Origin: Rudanella sp031411995
GTDB taxonomy: Bacteria > Bacteroidota > Bacteroidia > Cytophagales > Spirosomataceae
Direction: 5' to 3'
DNA length: 64,000 nt
NCBI GenBank assembly: GCA_031411995.1
Contig: JANOCD010000052.1
Span: 134,532-198,531 of the forward strand
Shown here: positions 16,758 to 26,272 of the stretch, one piece after another
Numbering within the stretch: the stretch's first letter is position 1
Layout of the letters: each line of letters starts with the position of its first letter
Notes under the pieces: model-generated
What the model was told of the DNA's origin: nothing
Seen by the model: the letters and a program-made list of their open reading frames with translations, nothing else
The model's database searches: none
Made by a program: the position numbers and the translations under genes

Positions 16758-18611
16758 ATGTGTGGAATTGTGGCATACGTGGGGCATCGCGAAGCGGCTC
16801 CTCTGGTCCTGAAGGGCCTGAAACGACTGGAATATCGCGGCTACGACAGCGCGGGTATCGCCCTGCTGAACGGACATGGCCTGAAGGTGTATAAGAAAAA
16901 AGGCAAAGTAACTGATCTCGAAGGCGAACTGGGCGGCAAAGATCTCCACGCAACTATCGGGATGGGCCACACCCGCTGGGCCACCCACGGCGAACCCAAC
17001 GATGCCAACGCCCACCCGCACTACTCGTTTCACCGGGGGCTGGCCATTATTCACAATGGCATTATCGAGAACTACGCGGCTATCAAAAAGAGTCTGATTG
17101 CCAAGGGTCATACGTTTCGGTCGGAGACGGACACGGAAGTGCTGATCCAGTTTATCGAAGATATCCAGGAGAATGCCGGGCCAAATTCTGAGGGGGTATC
17201 GTTGGAAGAGGCTGTGCGGCTGGCGTTGCAGGAAGTGGTGGGCGCCTATGCCATTGTGGTGATGAGCAAAGACGAACCAACTCAACTGATTGCCGCCCGC
17301 AAAGGCAGTCCGCTGGTGATTGGGGTAGCGGAGAACGAGTTCTTTTTTGCCTCCGATGCCTCGCCCATTATCGAATACACCAAAGACGTTGTCTATCTGA
17401 ACGACTACGAAGTTGCCGTGGTCCGCGAGGGTGAACTGAAGATTGTCACGCTCGAAAACGCCGAGAAAACGCCTTACGTGCAGAAGGTAGAAATGGAACT
17501 CGAAGCCATTGAAAAGGGCGGCTACGACCATTTTATGCTCAAGGAGATTTTTGAGCAACCCCGCTCCATTGCCGACTCCATGCGGGGCCGCGTGAACGCT
17601 GACGAGGGGATTCTGCAACTCGGTGGCCTCCGCGACTATATGGACAAACTGGCCAAATCAAAGCGGATTGTCATTATTGGCTGCGGCACCTCCTGGCACG
17701 CGGGTTTGGTGGCCGAATATATTTTTGAGGAACTGGCCCGGATTCCGGTCGAGGTGGAATATGCCTCGGAGTTTCGGTATCGGAACCCGATCATTAAGGA
17801 GGGCGACATTGTGATTGCCATCTCGCAATCGGGCGAAACGGCCGATACGCTGGCCGCTATCGAACTGGCCAAATCGAAAGGGGCGACGATTTTTGGCGTG
17901 TGCAATGTGGTTGGTTCGTCCATTGCCCGGGCCACCCATGCAGGGGCATATACCCACGCTGGGCCGGAAATTGGCGTGGCCAGTACCAAAGCATTCACGG
18001 CGCAGGTAACGGTGCTAACGATTATGGCCCTGGCCGCTGCCCAGCGTAGAGGCACTATTTCAGACTCCTTGTTCCGGCAGTTGCTGGTCGAACTCGAAAG
18101 CATTCCGGCCAAAGTGGAGCGCGTGTTGCAAGCCGCCGACAAGGTGAAAGAGATTGCCCGGATTTTTACCTATGCCCGTAATTTTATCTATCTGGGCCGG
18201 GGTCTCAACTTCCCCGTTGCCTTGGAAGGTGCGCTTAAGCTAAAGGAAATCAGTTATATACATGCCGAGGGCTATCCAGCCGCCGAGATGAAGCACGGCC
18301 CCATTGCCCTCATCGACGAAGATATGCCGGTGGTGGTGATTGCTACCAAAGACAGCTCCTACGAAAAGGTTGTCTCGAACATTCAGGAAGTGAAAGCCCG
18401 CAAAGGCCGCGTGATTGCCATTGTCACCGAGGGCGACACCAACCTGCCCGGCATGGTCGATTTTGTGATCGAGATTCCGAAAGTTCACGAAATTCTGATG
18501 CCGTTGGTGTCGGTGATTCCGTTGCAGTTGCTGTCCTACGACGTGGCCGTGATGCGGGGCTGCAACGTGGACCAACCCCGGAACCTGGCCAAGTCGGTGA
18601 CGGTGGAATAG
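16758..18611 (+). CDS. glmS: Glutamine-fructose-6-phosphate aminotransferase (isomerising)
   Basis: It makes glucosamine-6-phosphate from fructose-6-phosphate and glutamine, the entry to peptidoglycan and LPS amino sugars. The 617-residue protein begins MCGIVAYVGHREAAPLVLKG, with Cys2 as the N-terminal nucleophile of the class II glutaminase domain (about 1-240); RLEYRGYDSAG and HTRWATHGEPNDANAHPH are also present. Two SIS sugar-isomerase domains follow (about 285-420 and 460-600), with CGTSWHAG, SQSGETADTLAA, STKAFTAQ and EISYIHAEGYPAAEMKHGPIAL. It ends with the typical PRNLAKSVTVE. No glmS ribozyme is expected in this phylum and none was seen. Confidence 0.98.
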   Translation: MCGIVAYVGHREAAPLVLKGLKRLEYRGYDSAGIALLNGHGLKVYKKKGKVTDLEGELGGKDLHATIGMGHTRWATHGEPNDANAHPHYSFHRGLAIIHNGIIENYAAIKKSLIAKGHTFRSETDTEVLIQFIEDIQENAGPNSEGVSLEEAVRLALQEVVGAYAIVVMSKDEPTQLIAARKGSPLVIGVAENEFFFASDASPIIEYTKDVVYLNDYEVAVVREGELKIVTLENAEKTPYVQKVEMELEAIEKGGYDHFMLKEIFEQPRSIADSMRGRVNADEGILQLGGLRDYMDKLAKSKRIVIIGCGTSWHAGLVAEYIFEELARIPVEVEYASEFRYRNPIIKEGDIVIAISQSGETADTLAAIELAKSKGATIFGVCNVVGSSIARATHAGAYTHAGPEIGVASTKAFTAQVTVLTIMALAAAQRRGTISDSLFRQLLVELESIPAKVERVLQAADKVKEIARIFTYARNFIYLGRGLNFPVALEGALKLKEISYIHAEGYPAAEMKHGPIALIDEDMPVVVIATKDSSYEKVVSNIQEVKARKGRVIAIVTEGDTNLPGMVDFVIEIPKVHEILMPLVSVIPLQLLSYDVAVMRGCNVDQPRNLAKSVTVE

Positions 18612-18654
18612 AATTTGTAAATTGCCTTTCCGGTTGATCTAACTGACAAAGCTG

Positions 18655-19218
18655 ATGCAAACAATCACGAAGCCACTAACCTATGAAGAGTTCCAGGCGA
18701 TGGAGTTTTCGGAGGAGGACGAGAAGGCATACATTTTTGAATTAATAGACGGCGGAATAGTGGACAAGAATCACCCCACCGCAAAGCATCAGAGAGTGCT
18801 TATTAAATTGACGGTACAATTCGAAACGCTTATAGAAAATAACAAGCTGGGCAAAGTATATATTGCCCCTTTTGGTGTGGTGCCAGAAATAGGCACGGAT
18901 GTGCAACCCGATCTGTTCGTTGTGCTGGATGCAAACCTGCCAAACCTACGTGATGACGGTTTTTTTGGCGTTCCTGACCTGATTGTTGAAATCATATCGC
19001 CATCGTCGCTCAAATCTGACCGCAATACCAAATTCAAACTCTACGAACGCACGGGTGTGAACGAGTATTGGATTGTCGATACCAAAAATCAAAGCATCGA
19101 AGTATATGGCCGTCAGGGCAGTGGCTATGACCTAATTTCGTTTGCCGTGGAAAAAGGCGCAGTGGAGTCGAGCGTGTTGACAGGCTTGAGCGTTGAGGTT
19201 GCGGAGGTGTTTGGATAA
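18655..19218 (+). CDS. Uma2-family putative restriction endonuclease
   Basis: Uma2 (DUF820) proteins have the PD-(D/E)xK nuclease fold and are abundant in cyanobacteria and Cytophagales; their targets are unknown. The 187-residue protein has the N-terminal LTYEEFQAMEF, the first conserved Glu in FELIDGGIV, the core VQPDLFVVLD followed by PDLIVEIISPSS (the PD...E pair), and KFKLYERTGVNEYWIVD with the Lys and Tyr-Trp motif. It starts 44 nt after glmS and is convergent with pepT, the two stops being 8 nt apart. It may be a passenger gene. Confidence 0.92.
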   Translation: MQTITKPLTYEEFQAMEFSEEDEKAYIFELIDGGIVDKNHPTAKHQRVLIKLTVQFETLIENNKLGKVYIAPFGVVPEIGTDVQPDLFVVLDANLPNLRDDGFFGVPDLIVEIISPSSLKSDRNTKFKLYERTGVNEYWIVDTKNQSIEVYGRQGSGYDLISFAVEKGAVESSVLTGLSVEVAEVFG

Positions 19219-19225
19219 GTTGCTT

Positions 19226-20485
19226 TTACTGATTGTTTGGGGTTCGTTCCTCCCAAACACGCGCCACTTGCACAATAACTTCGGCGGCTTTTTCCATGTC
19301 CTGCACCGATACCCATTCCTGCTGGGAGTGAAACGCATGTTCACCGGCAAAAATATTGGGACAGGGCAATCCCATAAACGACAGGCGTGAGCCATCGGTG
19401 CCACCCCGAATACTTCGGCGTTCGGGGGTGAGGCCCGCCCGGCGAATGGCTTCCAGCGCGTTTTCGACAACGGCAGGGTGATGATTGAGCACCTCTTTCA
19501 TATTTCGGTATTGCTCCGTCACTGTGAGTGATCCCGACGAATTGGGGTAGTGTTTCAGCACGTCGGTCAGCAGGGTTTGCAGATATTGTTCTTTCTCGTG
19601 CAAACCCGCCACGGTGAAGTCGCGAATAATGAAATCGAGGGTGACCCGGTCTTGGTTTCCGCTCAGATGACCGGGGTGAATGAAGCCTTCCTTTCCCTCG
19701 GTTGTTTCGGGCGAAAGGGTGTCTTTGGGGAGAGCAGCCAGCAGGTCGGCGGCAATTTTGAGCGCGTTTTCCAGCTTCCCTTTCCCAAAACCGGGGTGCG
19801 TACTAACTCCCTGAATCGTGATTCGGACGGCATCTGCCGAGAAGGTTTCATCCTCCAGTGTTCCCCGCGCTTCTCCGTCGATAGTATATCCGAAATCGGC
19901 TCCCAGTTTCTGAATATTCACTTTTTCGGTGCCTCGCCCCACTTCTTCGTCGGGCGTGAACAGCAACCGAATGGTGCCATGAGGGATCTCCGGGTGGGAT
20001 ACCAAATATTGGGCCGCCGTCATAATGGCGGCTAGACCTGCTTTGTTGTCGGCTCCCAACAGGGTGGTCCCGCTGGCTGTGATGATATCGTTGCCGATCT
20101 GCCCGGCCAAATCGGGGTGGTCGGCGAACCGAATCACCTGGAAACTGTCGGTATCGGTCAGGCGGTCGGGCAAAATGAGGTCGCGGCCATCATAGTTTTG
20201 GTGAATAATGGGCTTCACGCCGGCCCCCGTCACATCGGGGGATGTGTCGACGTGCGAACAGAAGCAGATAACCGGAATGCCGGGTTTGACCGACGTGGCC
20301 GGAATAGTGGCATAGACGTAGCCCCATTCGTCGAGTTCGGCATCGGCGATGCCCATGTCGTGGAGTTCGGCAAGCAGCACCCGGCTTAAGTCTTTTTGCT
20401 TTTCGGTGCTGGGGTTCGTGGGCGATTGTGGGTCCGATTGCGTATCAATCTGAACGTAGCGGATGAAGCGGTCGAGAAGGGTCAT
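19226..20485 (-). CDS. pepT: Peptidase T (tripeptide aminopeptidase)
   Basis: This zinc aminopeptidase releases the N-terminal residue of tripeptides in the cytoplasm. It has 419 residues, close to the 408-410 of the best-known members. Metal ligands are visible in family order: CSHVDTSPD, LLGADNKAG, FTPDEEVGRG (the catalytic Glu and a ligand Glu), YTIDGE and, near the end, GEHAFHSQQEWV. The lid domain carries STHPGFGKGKLENA and NMKEVL; RRSIRGGTDGSRLSFMGLPCPN is the family C-terminal signature. It follows the MazG-like gene by 47 nt on the same strand, and they may be co-transcribed. Confidence 0.97.
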   Translation of the reverse strand: MTLLDRFIRYVQIDTQSDPQSPTNPSTEKQKDLSRVLLAELHDMGIADAELDEWGYVYATIPATSVKPGIPVICFCSHVDTSPDVTGAGVKPIIHQNYDGRDLILPDRLTDTDSFQVIRFADHPDLAGQIGNDIITASGTTLLGADNKAGLAAIMTAAQYLVSHPEIPHGTIRLLFTPDEEVGRGTEKVNIQKLGADFGYTIDGEARGTLEDETFSADAVRITIQGVSTHPGFGKGKLENALKIAADLLAALPKDTLSPETTEGKEGFIHPGHLSGNQDRVTLDFIIRDFTVAGLHEKEQYLQTLLTDVLKHYPNSSGSLTVTEQYRNMKEVLNHHPAVVENALEAIRRAGLTPERRSIRGGTDGSRLSFMGLPCPNIFAGEHAFHSQQEWVSVQDMEKAAEVIVQVARVWEERTPNNQ

Positions 20486-20532
20486 TTCTGTTGTGTTGTT
20501 AGCGATTATTCACTTCGCGTCAGTGGTGGTCA

Positions 20533-21006
20533 TCACTGGCCATTAGCAATTATTTCGGTCAGGTTCGCGGGGGAGTAGTTGATGTTTTTGAGGGTTTTGC
20601 GGTCCGCATTGCGGAATACCAGATACCGCCCGTCCGACTCTTCATAGTGGCAGGGTGTGCCCTTGTCCTGGTAGAGAGATACAGTTTCCTCAGCTTCCTG
20701 AATAGTCAGGCAGGCTTTGCTCATGTTGGAACGTTGCACTTCGTCGAATAATGCCTTGAACTGGTTACCCAAACCGAACTCCAGTACCGCCCCCGCCAAT
20801 ACGTATTGCAGGTCGCAGAGGGCATCGGCCACGGCTACCAGATCGCCCTCGGCAATGGCCTCCCGGAATTCGTCCAGTTCTTCGGCCAGGAGGGAAACGC
20901 GCAACTGGCACCGGCTTTCGGAGGGAATTTGGGGGGTATCCAGCACGGGTGCGTGAAACGTATGGTGGAACTCGGCCACAGCATTCAGAGAGTCGGGGGA
21001 TTGCAT
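20533..21006 (-). CDS. MazG-like nucleoside triphosphate pyrophosphohydrolase family protein
   Basis: All-alpha NTP pyrophosphatases of the MazG/PRA-PH group split nucleoside triphosphates to monophosphates using Mg2+. The 157-residue protein shows the metal-binding pattern: LRVSLLAEELDEFREAI (ExxE pair near residues 41-45) followed by VADALCDLQYVLAGAVLEFG (D-x-x-D near 60-65). The C-terminal half (about 90-157, with YQDKGTPCHYEE and LVFRNADRKTLKNINYSPANL) matches the longer family form seen in Bacteroidota and phages. Substrate cannot be told. It is the first gene of a probable pair with pepT. Confidence 0.85.
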   Translation of the reverse strand: MQSPDSLNAVAEFHHTFHAPVLDTPQIPSESRCQLRVSLLAEELDEFREAIAEGDLVAVADALCDLQYVLAGAVLEFGLGNQFKALFDEVQRSNMSKACLTIQEAEETVSLYQDKGTPCHYEESDGRYLVFRNADRKTLKNINYSPANLTEIIANGQ

Positions 21007-21140
21007 ACGGAAATTGTCAAGTTGACTTTATCTGCAATATTAAGCCCTGAATGGCAAATCAGCCATACCAATAGTTTGCAAATCATGATGAAACAAATCA
21101 ACTATATTTATCGTTGTTCTCCCATAAACCCCGTTTTATT

Positions 21141-22532
21141 ATGCGCTCTTACTTATTGTTACTGCTGATTTTCACCGGGTTATGCCCCAATAGCTTTTCC
21201 CAGACCAAGGTAATCGACATTGCGGATACAACCCGTTATGGGTTGAGGGTTAGTGAGTTATATAAAACTTACCCCGAAATCAGGCAACTATTTTCGAAGC
21301 AACCCAAAGAGGGACAGGCACTGACAGTTCAGTCGCTGAAGCAGTTTCAGGCCTTTCAAAAGCAGCATGATCTCAGTGGATTCAAAGTAGGCTTTCAACT
21401 AACGGAGTTTTTTGAGCCAACGGGTGAGGCTACTTATGCCCTGGTCGAGTGGTTTGGGGTCACACCTGACTCGACAAAACAGGCCGTGTTCAGCCTGTTG
21501 GCCGATTATTACCGCACCAAACGACTGAATGTTACGGCCAACATCCGGTTCAGAACATCGGTTATCTATGCCGGTAAGTTTATCGAAAAGCGAACAGTCC
21601 GTTCGAAACCCGGCTCCATCAGCACCCTCGAAGCGGCTCAGAAAACAACCCGCCCCGATACAGTAAAGATTCTGTATTTCAATCAATTAGATTTGAAATC
21701 AGTCCCCGAAATTGTCTATCGGTTCCCCAATTTGACCGAACTCGATTTATCTAAAAATAACCTCAAAACGTTGCCTGCCCGCCTAACGAAAGACTTGCCA
21801 AAACTCGAAAGGCTTAGTTTTTTGTATAATGCTCTGACTAACGACAGCGTACTTTTTGTGCCGAACAAACATCTCAAAGCCTTGAACATTCAGGGAAATC
21901 AACTGACACGATTACCGGTGAGCGTCCGCCAAAATCGTCGACTCGAAAGCCTGTGGCTGGGCAATAATCACCTGAAAACGGCTGATTTTCGGGGTCTGCG
22001 CCGACTGACCGACCTGAATATTTACAATGCTGAACTAACGGCCTGCCCACTGACGGTGGCAAAACTTCGGCGGCTGAAAGTGCTCGATTTATACTACAAC
22101 AACCTAACCGAATTGCCCGCCCGCCTGAGTCGGCTTCGGCGGCTGGAGCAGTTGGCTGTATCGCACAACAAACTGAAGCAATTGCCGGAACAGCTCTCAA
22201 AGCTTCGGCGGCTACAGGTTTTGTATGCGCATCACAACGAAATCGGCACGTTGCCCGCCCGCTTCGAGCGGTTCCGCAGCCTGCGCCTGCTCGACCTCGG
22301 TTACAACTTTTTCAGCACCACGCCCCCTGTGCTCGACCGGCTTTATACCCTTGAGGAACTCGATTTGAACAATAACAACCTACAGGAACTATCGCCGGGT
22401 TTGCTGAATCTGAGCAACCTCAAAAAACTCTACCTCCGCAACAACCCAATCACCACTGGTCAGGGCCGAATGGGGTCATTCACGCAAACGATTCAGCAAA
22501 TGGAAGCCCGTAAAACAGAAGTGTTCCATTAA
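21141..22532 (+). CDS. Exported leucine-rich-repeat protein
   Basis: The start at 21141 gives a signal peptide (MRSYLLLLLIFTGLCPNSFSQ) and 463 residues; an earlier in-frame ATG at 21114 would add nine residues before it. Residues about 25-165 form a non-repeat domain I do not recognise. From about 170 to 450 there are around a dozen 23-residue leucine-rich repeats of the bacterial type, for example FPNLTELDLSKNNLKTLP and LRRLKVLDLYYNNLTELP. Such repeats bind proteins. No other domain or anchor is visible. It lies alone between a minus-strand pair and gnd. The R-rich repeats (LRRL) recur at DNA level and reflect duplication. Confidence 0.88.
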   Translation: MRSYLLLLLIFTGLCPNSFSQTKVIDIADTTRYGLRVSELYKTYPEIRQLFSKQPKEGQALTVQSLKQFQAFQKQHDLSGFKVGFQLTEFFEPTGEATYALVEWFGVTPDSTKQAVFSLLADYYRTKRLNVTANIRFRTSVIYAGKFIEKRTVRSKPGSISTLEAAQKTTRPDTVKILYFNQLDLKSVPEIVYRFPNLTELDLSKNNLKTLPARLTKDLPKLERLSFLYNALTNDSVLFVPNKHLKALNIQGNQLTRLPVSVRQNRRLESLWLGNNHLKTADFRGLRRLTDLNIYNAELTACPLTVAKLRRLKVLDLYYNNLTELPARLSRLRRLEQLAVSHNKLKQLPEQLSKLRRLQVLYAHHNEIGTLPARFERFRSLRLLDLGYNFFSTTPPVLDRLYTLEELDLNNNNLQELSPGLLNLSNLKKLYLRNNPITTGQGRMGSFTQTIQQMEARKTEVFH

Positions 22533-22591
22533 GAATAGCGACAAATTCTGTTTTATGCCTGTACTTTGCAAAAATCTAATAGACTCCAACC

Positions 22592-23494
22592 ATGCAAATC
22601 GGATTCGTTGGCCTCGGTAAAATGGGCTATAATCTTGTTGTAAACCTGCTCCGTCACAAACACGAAGTCGTTGGTTACGACATCAACCCCGAATTAGTTG
22701 ACCTCATCAAAGGCGAAGGTGCCGGGGGCGTTGGCTCCTACGAAGAGTTGTTTAAAACCCTGCCAAATCCTCGCGTCATCTGGCTCATGATTCCGGCGGG
22801 GCCGCTGATCGACAAGGTGTTAGACCAACTGCTGGCCGCTGGTCTATCGTCGGGCGACATTGTGATCGACGGGGGCAACTCGCATTTTCAGGATACGCTT
22901 CGGCGGTATGAGATGCTCAAAACCAAAGGCGTTCATTATGTCGATTGCGGCACAAGCGGGGGCATCAGCGGTGCCCTCAACGGAGCCTGCACCATGGTGG
23001 GTGGCGATGTTGATGTGATCGCTAAATTAGACGATGTTTTTCAAGAGATTTCGGTAGAGAACGGCTACATTCATGTTGGGCCAACGGGCAGCGGACACTT
23101 TACCAAAATGGTGCATAATGGCATCGAATATGGCATGATGCAATCCATTGCCGAAGGTTTCGAAGTGTTGGAGAAAGGCCCGTTCCCAATTAATTTTGAG
23201 GCTGTTGCCAAAAACTGGAATAATGGTTCGGTGATTCGTGGCTGGTTGATGGAACTGACCGAGAACGCTTTCAAGAAAGATGCAAAACTCGAGGGTATTA
23301 AAGGCCGGATGTTCTCATCGGGCGAAGGCAAATGGACGCTCGAAACAGCCATGAACCTCGGCGTACCAACGCCCGTGATTGCCCTCTCGCTGATGATGCG
23401 CTACCGCTCGTTGCAGGATGATACCTTCACCGGAAAAGTGGTGGCCGCCCTCCGCAACGAGTTCGGTGGCCACGCAGTGGTGAAAGCGGACTAA
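22592..23494 (+). CDS. gnd: 6-phosphogluconate dehydrogenase, short NAD-type
   Basis: It oxidatively decarboxylates 6-phosphogluconate to ribulose 5-phosphate. The 300-residue length is that of the short form (related to YqeC/GntZ), not the 470-residue classic Gnd; short forms often use NAD. The Rossmann motif is GFVGLGKMGYNL (residues 4-15), followed by the substrate-binding VIDGGNSHFQDT, CGTSGGISGALNGACTMVGG and the catalytic Lys in GHFTKMVHNGIEYGMMQ. It is one gene, with a 21-bp perfect inverted repeat directly after its stop that also ends the convergent GMC gene. The cofactor choice is inferred from family membership only. Confidence 0.93.
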   Translation: MQIGFVGLGKMGYNLVVNLLRHKHEVVGYDINPELVDLIKGEGAGGVGSYEELFKTLPNPRVIWLMIPAGPLIDKVLDQLLAAGLSSGDIVIDGGNSHFQDTLRRYEMLKTKGVHYVDCGTSGGISGALNGACTMVGGDVDVIAKLDDVFQEISVENGYIHVGPTGSGHFTKMVHNGIEYGMMQSIAEGFEVLEKGPFPINFEAVAKNWNNGSVIRGWLMELTENAFKKDAKLEGIKGRMFSSGEGKWTLETAMNLGVPTPVIALSLMMRYRSLQDDTFTGKVVAALRNEFGGHAVVKAD

Positions 23495-23496
23495 AT

Positions 23497-23551
23497 GGTG
23501 AATGCGTAATGCGTAATGATGCGTTAGCCCATTACGCATTACGCATTCACC
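23497..23551. terminator. 21-bp perfect inverted repeat between gnd and the GMC gene
   Basis: Arms at 23497-23517 and 23531-23551 are exact complements with a 13-nt loop. The arm contains two tandem copies of AATGCGT. The stop of gnd ends at 23494 and the stop of the GMC gene begins at 23552, so the hairpin fills the whole gap and probably ends both transcripts, although neither side has a real T-run. Confidence 0.75.
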
Positions 23552-25249
23552 CTAAATATTCCCCTTTTTCATTTCTTTCACAGCGAAGTCGGCGGCACGG
23601 GCAGTGAGGGCCATGTAGGTGAGCGAGGGGTTCACACAGGAGGTCGAGGTCATGGCGGCTCCATCGGTGACGAACACGTTTTTCACGGCGTGCATCTGAT
23701 TCCACTTGTTCAGGATCGACGTTTTGGGGTCGCGACCCATGCGGGCGGTACCCATTTCGTGAATAGCGGCCCCCGGTGCGCTGTGCAGGTTATACGGCTT
23801 AATGTTTTTGAGGCCAGCCGCTTCGAGCATTTCGGCGGCATCGTTCATCATATCCTTCTGCATTTTGGCCTCGTTTTCTTTGAACCCCGCGTTGAAGACC
23901 ATCGTCGGAAGACCCCATTTGTCGGTTTTTTGGCGGTCGAGCGTCACCTGATTATCCTCGTAGGGCAGGCACTCGCCAAAGCCACCCAAGCCCATGATCC
24001 ACTCGCCGGGTCGGGTCAGTTTCTCCTTAAAATCGGCTCCGAAACCTTCGCTTCCTTCGCCCCGCCCGCGTGAAGCCCGGCCCTGATAGCCAAAACCACG
24101 TAGGTAGTCGCGTTTGTCGTTGCCAATGTTGCGGTAGCGCGGAATATAAATGCCGTTGGCACGTCGTCCATAGTAGTAACTGTCCTCGAAACCCTCATAG
24201 GAACCGTTGGCTCCCACCCGGAAATGGTGGTCCATGAGGTATTTGCCCAACACGCCACTGTCGTTACCCAGACCGTTGGGGAATCGTTTCGAGATGGAGT
24301 TCATCAACACAAACGTAGAACCAAGCGTGGAGCCGTTCACGAAAATGATCTTGGCGGTGTACTCCATGCTTTCGCCTGTCAACGAGTCGATTACGCGCAC
24401 TCCTTTGGCATTTTGTTTTTGCTCATCATAGAGGATCTCGGCTACAAGCGAGTGCGGACGAACGCTGAGTTTGCCCGTTTTCATGGCAGCGGGCAGGGTG
24501 GCGGCCTGCGTGCTGAAATACGCGCCAAACGGACAGCCCCGGCTGCAAAGATTCCGAAACTGGCAACTCGCCCGACCCAAATCGTTGTGAATTTTTTGGG
24601 GAGCAGTGAGGTTGGCCACCCGCCCGATGGTCATCACACGGTCGCCTTTGTAGCGCGACTTGATGGACCCGGCTACGTGCTTTTCGAGACAGTTCATGTC
24701 CATTGGAGGCATAAACTCCGAATCGGGGAGTTGGGGCAGGTTCAGCTTCTCGCCCGAAATACCCACGAATTTCTCCACGTAGCTATACCACGGAGCCACA
24801 TCGGCGTACCGAATAGGCCAGTCGACGGCGATGCCTTCTTTGGCGTTGGCCTCAAAATCGAGGTCGCTCAAGCGGTAGGTTTGCCGCCCCCACATAATAG
24901 ATTTACCCCCTACAATGTCGGGCCGAAACCAGTCAAAGCGTTGTTTTTCGGCGTAGGGTGCGTTGGTATCCTGAACCCAATAGTGGGCGTTAGCTTCCTG
25001 AAAAATCTGGTCGCGGCTCAGGTACGGATGCGATTTGATGGTTTCGGTGGTGAGCTTGCCCCGGTGCGGCATCTGCCATGGGTCGCGCATGGCGGTTTCG
25101 TAGCCCGAAACGTGTTCAAGGGGTTTTCCCCGGTCGAGCATGAGAACCTGTAATCCCTTTTCAGTGAGTTCTTTAGCGGCCCATCCACCGCTCACGCCGG
25201 AGCCGATTACGATAGCGTCGAAGGATTGGGGGGGAGTTAGTATGTGCAT
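23552..25249 (-). CDS. GMC-family FAD-dependent oxidoreductase
   Basis: GMC enzymes oxidise sugars, sugar acids or alcohols with FAD. The 565-residue protein has the dinucleotide motif FDAIVIGSGVSGGWAAKELTEKG (about residues 10-32, FAD N-terminal), the NASTLGS-like segment FVNGSTLGSTFVLMNS, and a C-terminal GMC domain with the active-site-type HEMGTARMG and VTDGAAMTSTSCVNPSLTYMALTARA. A cysteine cluster, CQFRNLCSRGCPFGAYFST, resembles that in gluconate-type dehydrogenase subunits and may be structural. There is no signal peptide. It is 19 nt downstream of the 2-hydroxyacid dehydrogenase gene on the same strand, so they are likely an operon acting on related 2-hydroxy or 2-keto acids; the substrate is inferred only. 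Confidence 0.92.
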   Translation of the reverse strand: MHILTPPQSFDAIVIGSGVSGGWAAKELTEKGLQVLMLDRGKPLEHVSGYETAMRDPWQMPHRGKLTTETIKSHPYLSRDQIFQEANAHYWVQDTNAPYAEKQRFDWFRPDIVGGKSIMWGRQTYRLSDLDFEANAKEGIAVDWPIRYADVAPWYSYVEKFVGISGEKLNLPQLPDSEFMPPMDMNCLEKHVAGSIKSRYKGDRVMTIGRVANLTAPQKIHNDLGRASCQFRNLCSRGCPFGAYFSTQAATLPAAMKTGKLSVRPHSLVAEILYDEQKQNAKGVRVIDSLTGESMEYTAKIIFVNGSTLGSTFVLMNSISKRFPNGLGNDSGVLGKYLMDHHFRVGANGSYEGFEDSYYYGRRANGIYIPRYRNIGNDKRDYLRGFGYQGRASRGRGEGSEGFGADFKEKLTRPGEWIMGLGGFGECLPYEDNQVTLDRQKTDKWGLPTMVFNAGFKENEAKMQKDMMNDAAEMLEAAGLKNIKPYNLHSAPGAAIHEMGTARMGRDPKTSILNKWNQMHAVKNVFVTDGAAMTSTSCVNPSLTYMALTARAADFAVKEMKKGNI

Positions 25250-25268
25250 GGGATAAAGATACTGAGTT

Positions 25269-26198
25269 TTAATAACCTCGTGTCAGGTCGATTTGATTTT
25301 CTACGGGTTTCCCCTGTTCAAAGAGGGTCAGGTTGCGCACAAACTGGGTCACTTTGCCTTCGTCTTCGGTGCGTTGGCCGCCAGCGGTGTGTTGGGTCAA
25401 GATCACGTTGGGCATGGCCCAGAGTGGACTTTCGGTGGGCAGTGGTTCTTCCGCAGTTACGTCGAGAACGGCCCCGCCGAGGTGGTTGCGTTGCAGCGCG
25501 TCGATCAGGGCAGGTTCATCGGCGGTGTTGCCCCGACCCACATTAGCAAACACACTGCCGGACTTCATGGCTGCAATCACTTCATCGTCAACAAAATTAT
25601 CCACCGTGCCGGGCAGGCAGTTTATGAGCAGATCGGTGGTGGGCAAGGCCGCCAAAAGTTCTCCTCGGGTGTGAATTTGCGCATCTGGATTGGAGCGGGC
25701 CATAAGTTTGATGTCGCACTGAAAACCTGTCAGAATGCTTCGGACAGCCTGCCCAATGGTTCCTGCCCCCAAAATCACGACCCGTTGGTTGTGCAGGTTG
25801 GTCATGGTGTGGCGAAGGGGTACGCCCACCCATTTTTGCTGGCGTTGCAGCACCGCTAACTCGTCAATCCGACGATAGAGGGCCAGAATACCCGCCACGA
25901 TGGTTTCGGCGCAGGGCCAGGCAAAATAATCGCCCATGTTAGCCACCGGAATGGTCAGGTTCAGGGCACTGTAGTTATTGAATCCGGCGGAATCCAGTTG
26001 CCAGAATTTGAGGTTGGGTGCGTTTTGGAGCCAGGCAATGGGTGGGTTTCCCATCAGCACATTGGCCTGTTGGAAAGCGGCCTGCTGTTCGGTAGACGAT
26101 AGTTCATTTCTGAAAATGAGGGTACGCGAATCGCCGATTTGCTCGCGGAGCGTTGTCCGGTTAGCTTGGTTGAGGCCGGTTTGAACGAAAAGAATCAT
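25269..26198 (-). CDS. D-2-hydroxyacid dehydrogenase family protein
   Basis: It interconverts D-2-hydroxyacids and 2-ketoacids with NAD(P). The 309-residue protein has the catalytic-domain start, the Rossmann motif VVILGAGTIGQAVRSI (about residue 140), and the three catalytic elements in order: Arg in NVGRGNTADEPAL, Glu in VTAEEPLP and His in TQHTAGGQ. The N-terminal substrate domain is short, as in the glyoxylate/hydroxypyruvate group. First gene of the likely operon with the GMC oxidoreductase. Confidence 0.92.
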   Translation of the reverse strand: MILFVQTGLNQANRTTLREQIGDSRTLIFRNELSSTEQQAAFQQANVLMGNPPIAWLQNAPNLKFWQLDSAGFNNYSALNLTIPVANMGDYFAWPCAETIVAGILALYRRIDELAVLQRQQKWVGVPLRHTMTNLHNQRVVILGAGTIGQAVRSILTGFQCDIKLMARSNPDAQIHTRGELLAALPTTDLLINCLPGTVDNFVDDEVIAAMKSGSVFANVGRGNTADEPALIDALQRNHLGGAVLDVTAEEPLPTESPLWAMPNVILTQHTAGGQRTEDEGKVTQFVRNLTLFEQGKPVENQIDLTRGY

Positions 26199-26272
26199 AC
26201 CGGAGAAAGCGGATTTAAGCTCTTATCTAATGACTACCAACTATCTTGCGGCTTATTTTCAACCCCTTCACA

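Noticed and set aside
16722..17618. Open frame of 298 codons on the minus strand inside glmS
   Set aside because: Antisense to glmS, which has all family motifs; composition is His/Gln-rich as usual for shadows.
24224..25153. Open frame of 309 codons on the plus strand inside the GMC gene
   Set aside because: Antisense shadow of a conserved enzyme with high third-position GC; no recognisable protein features.
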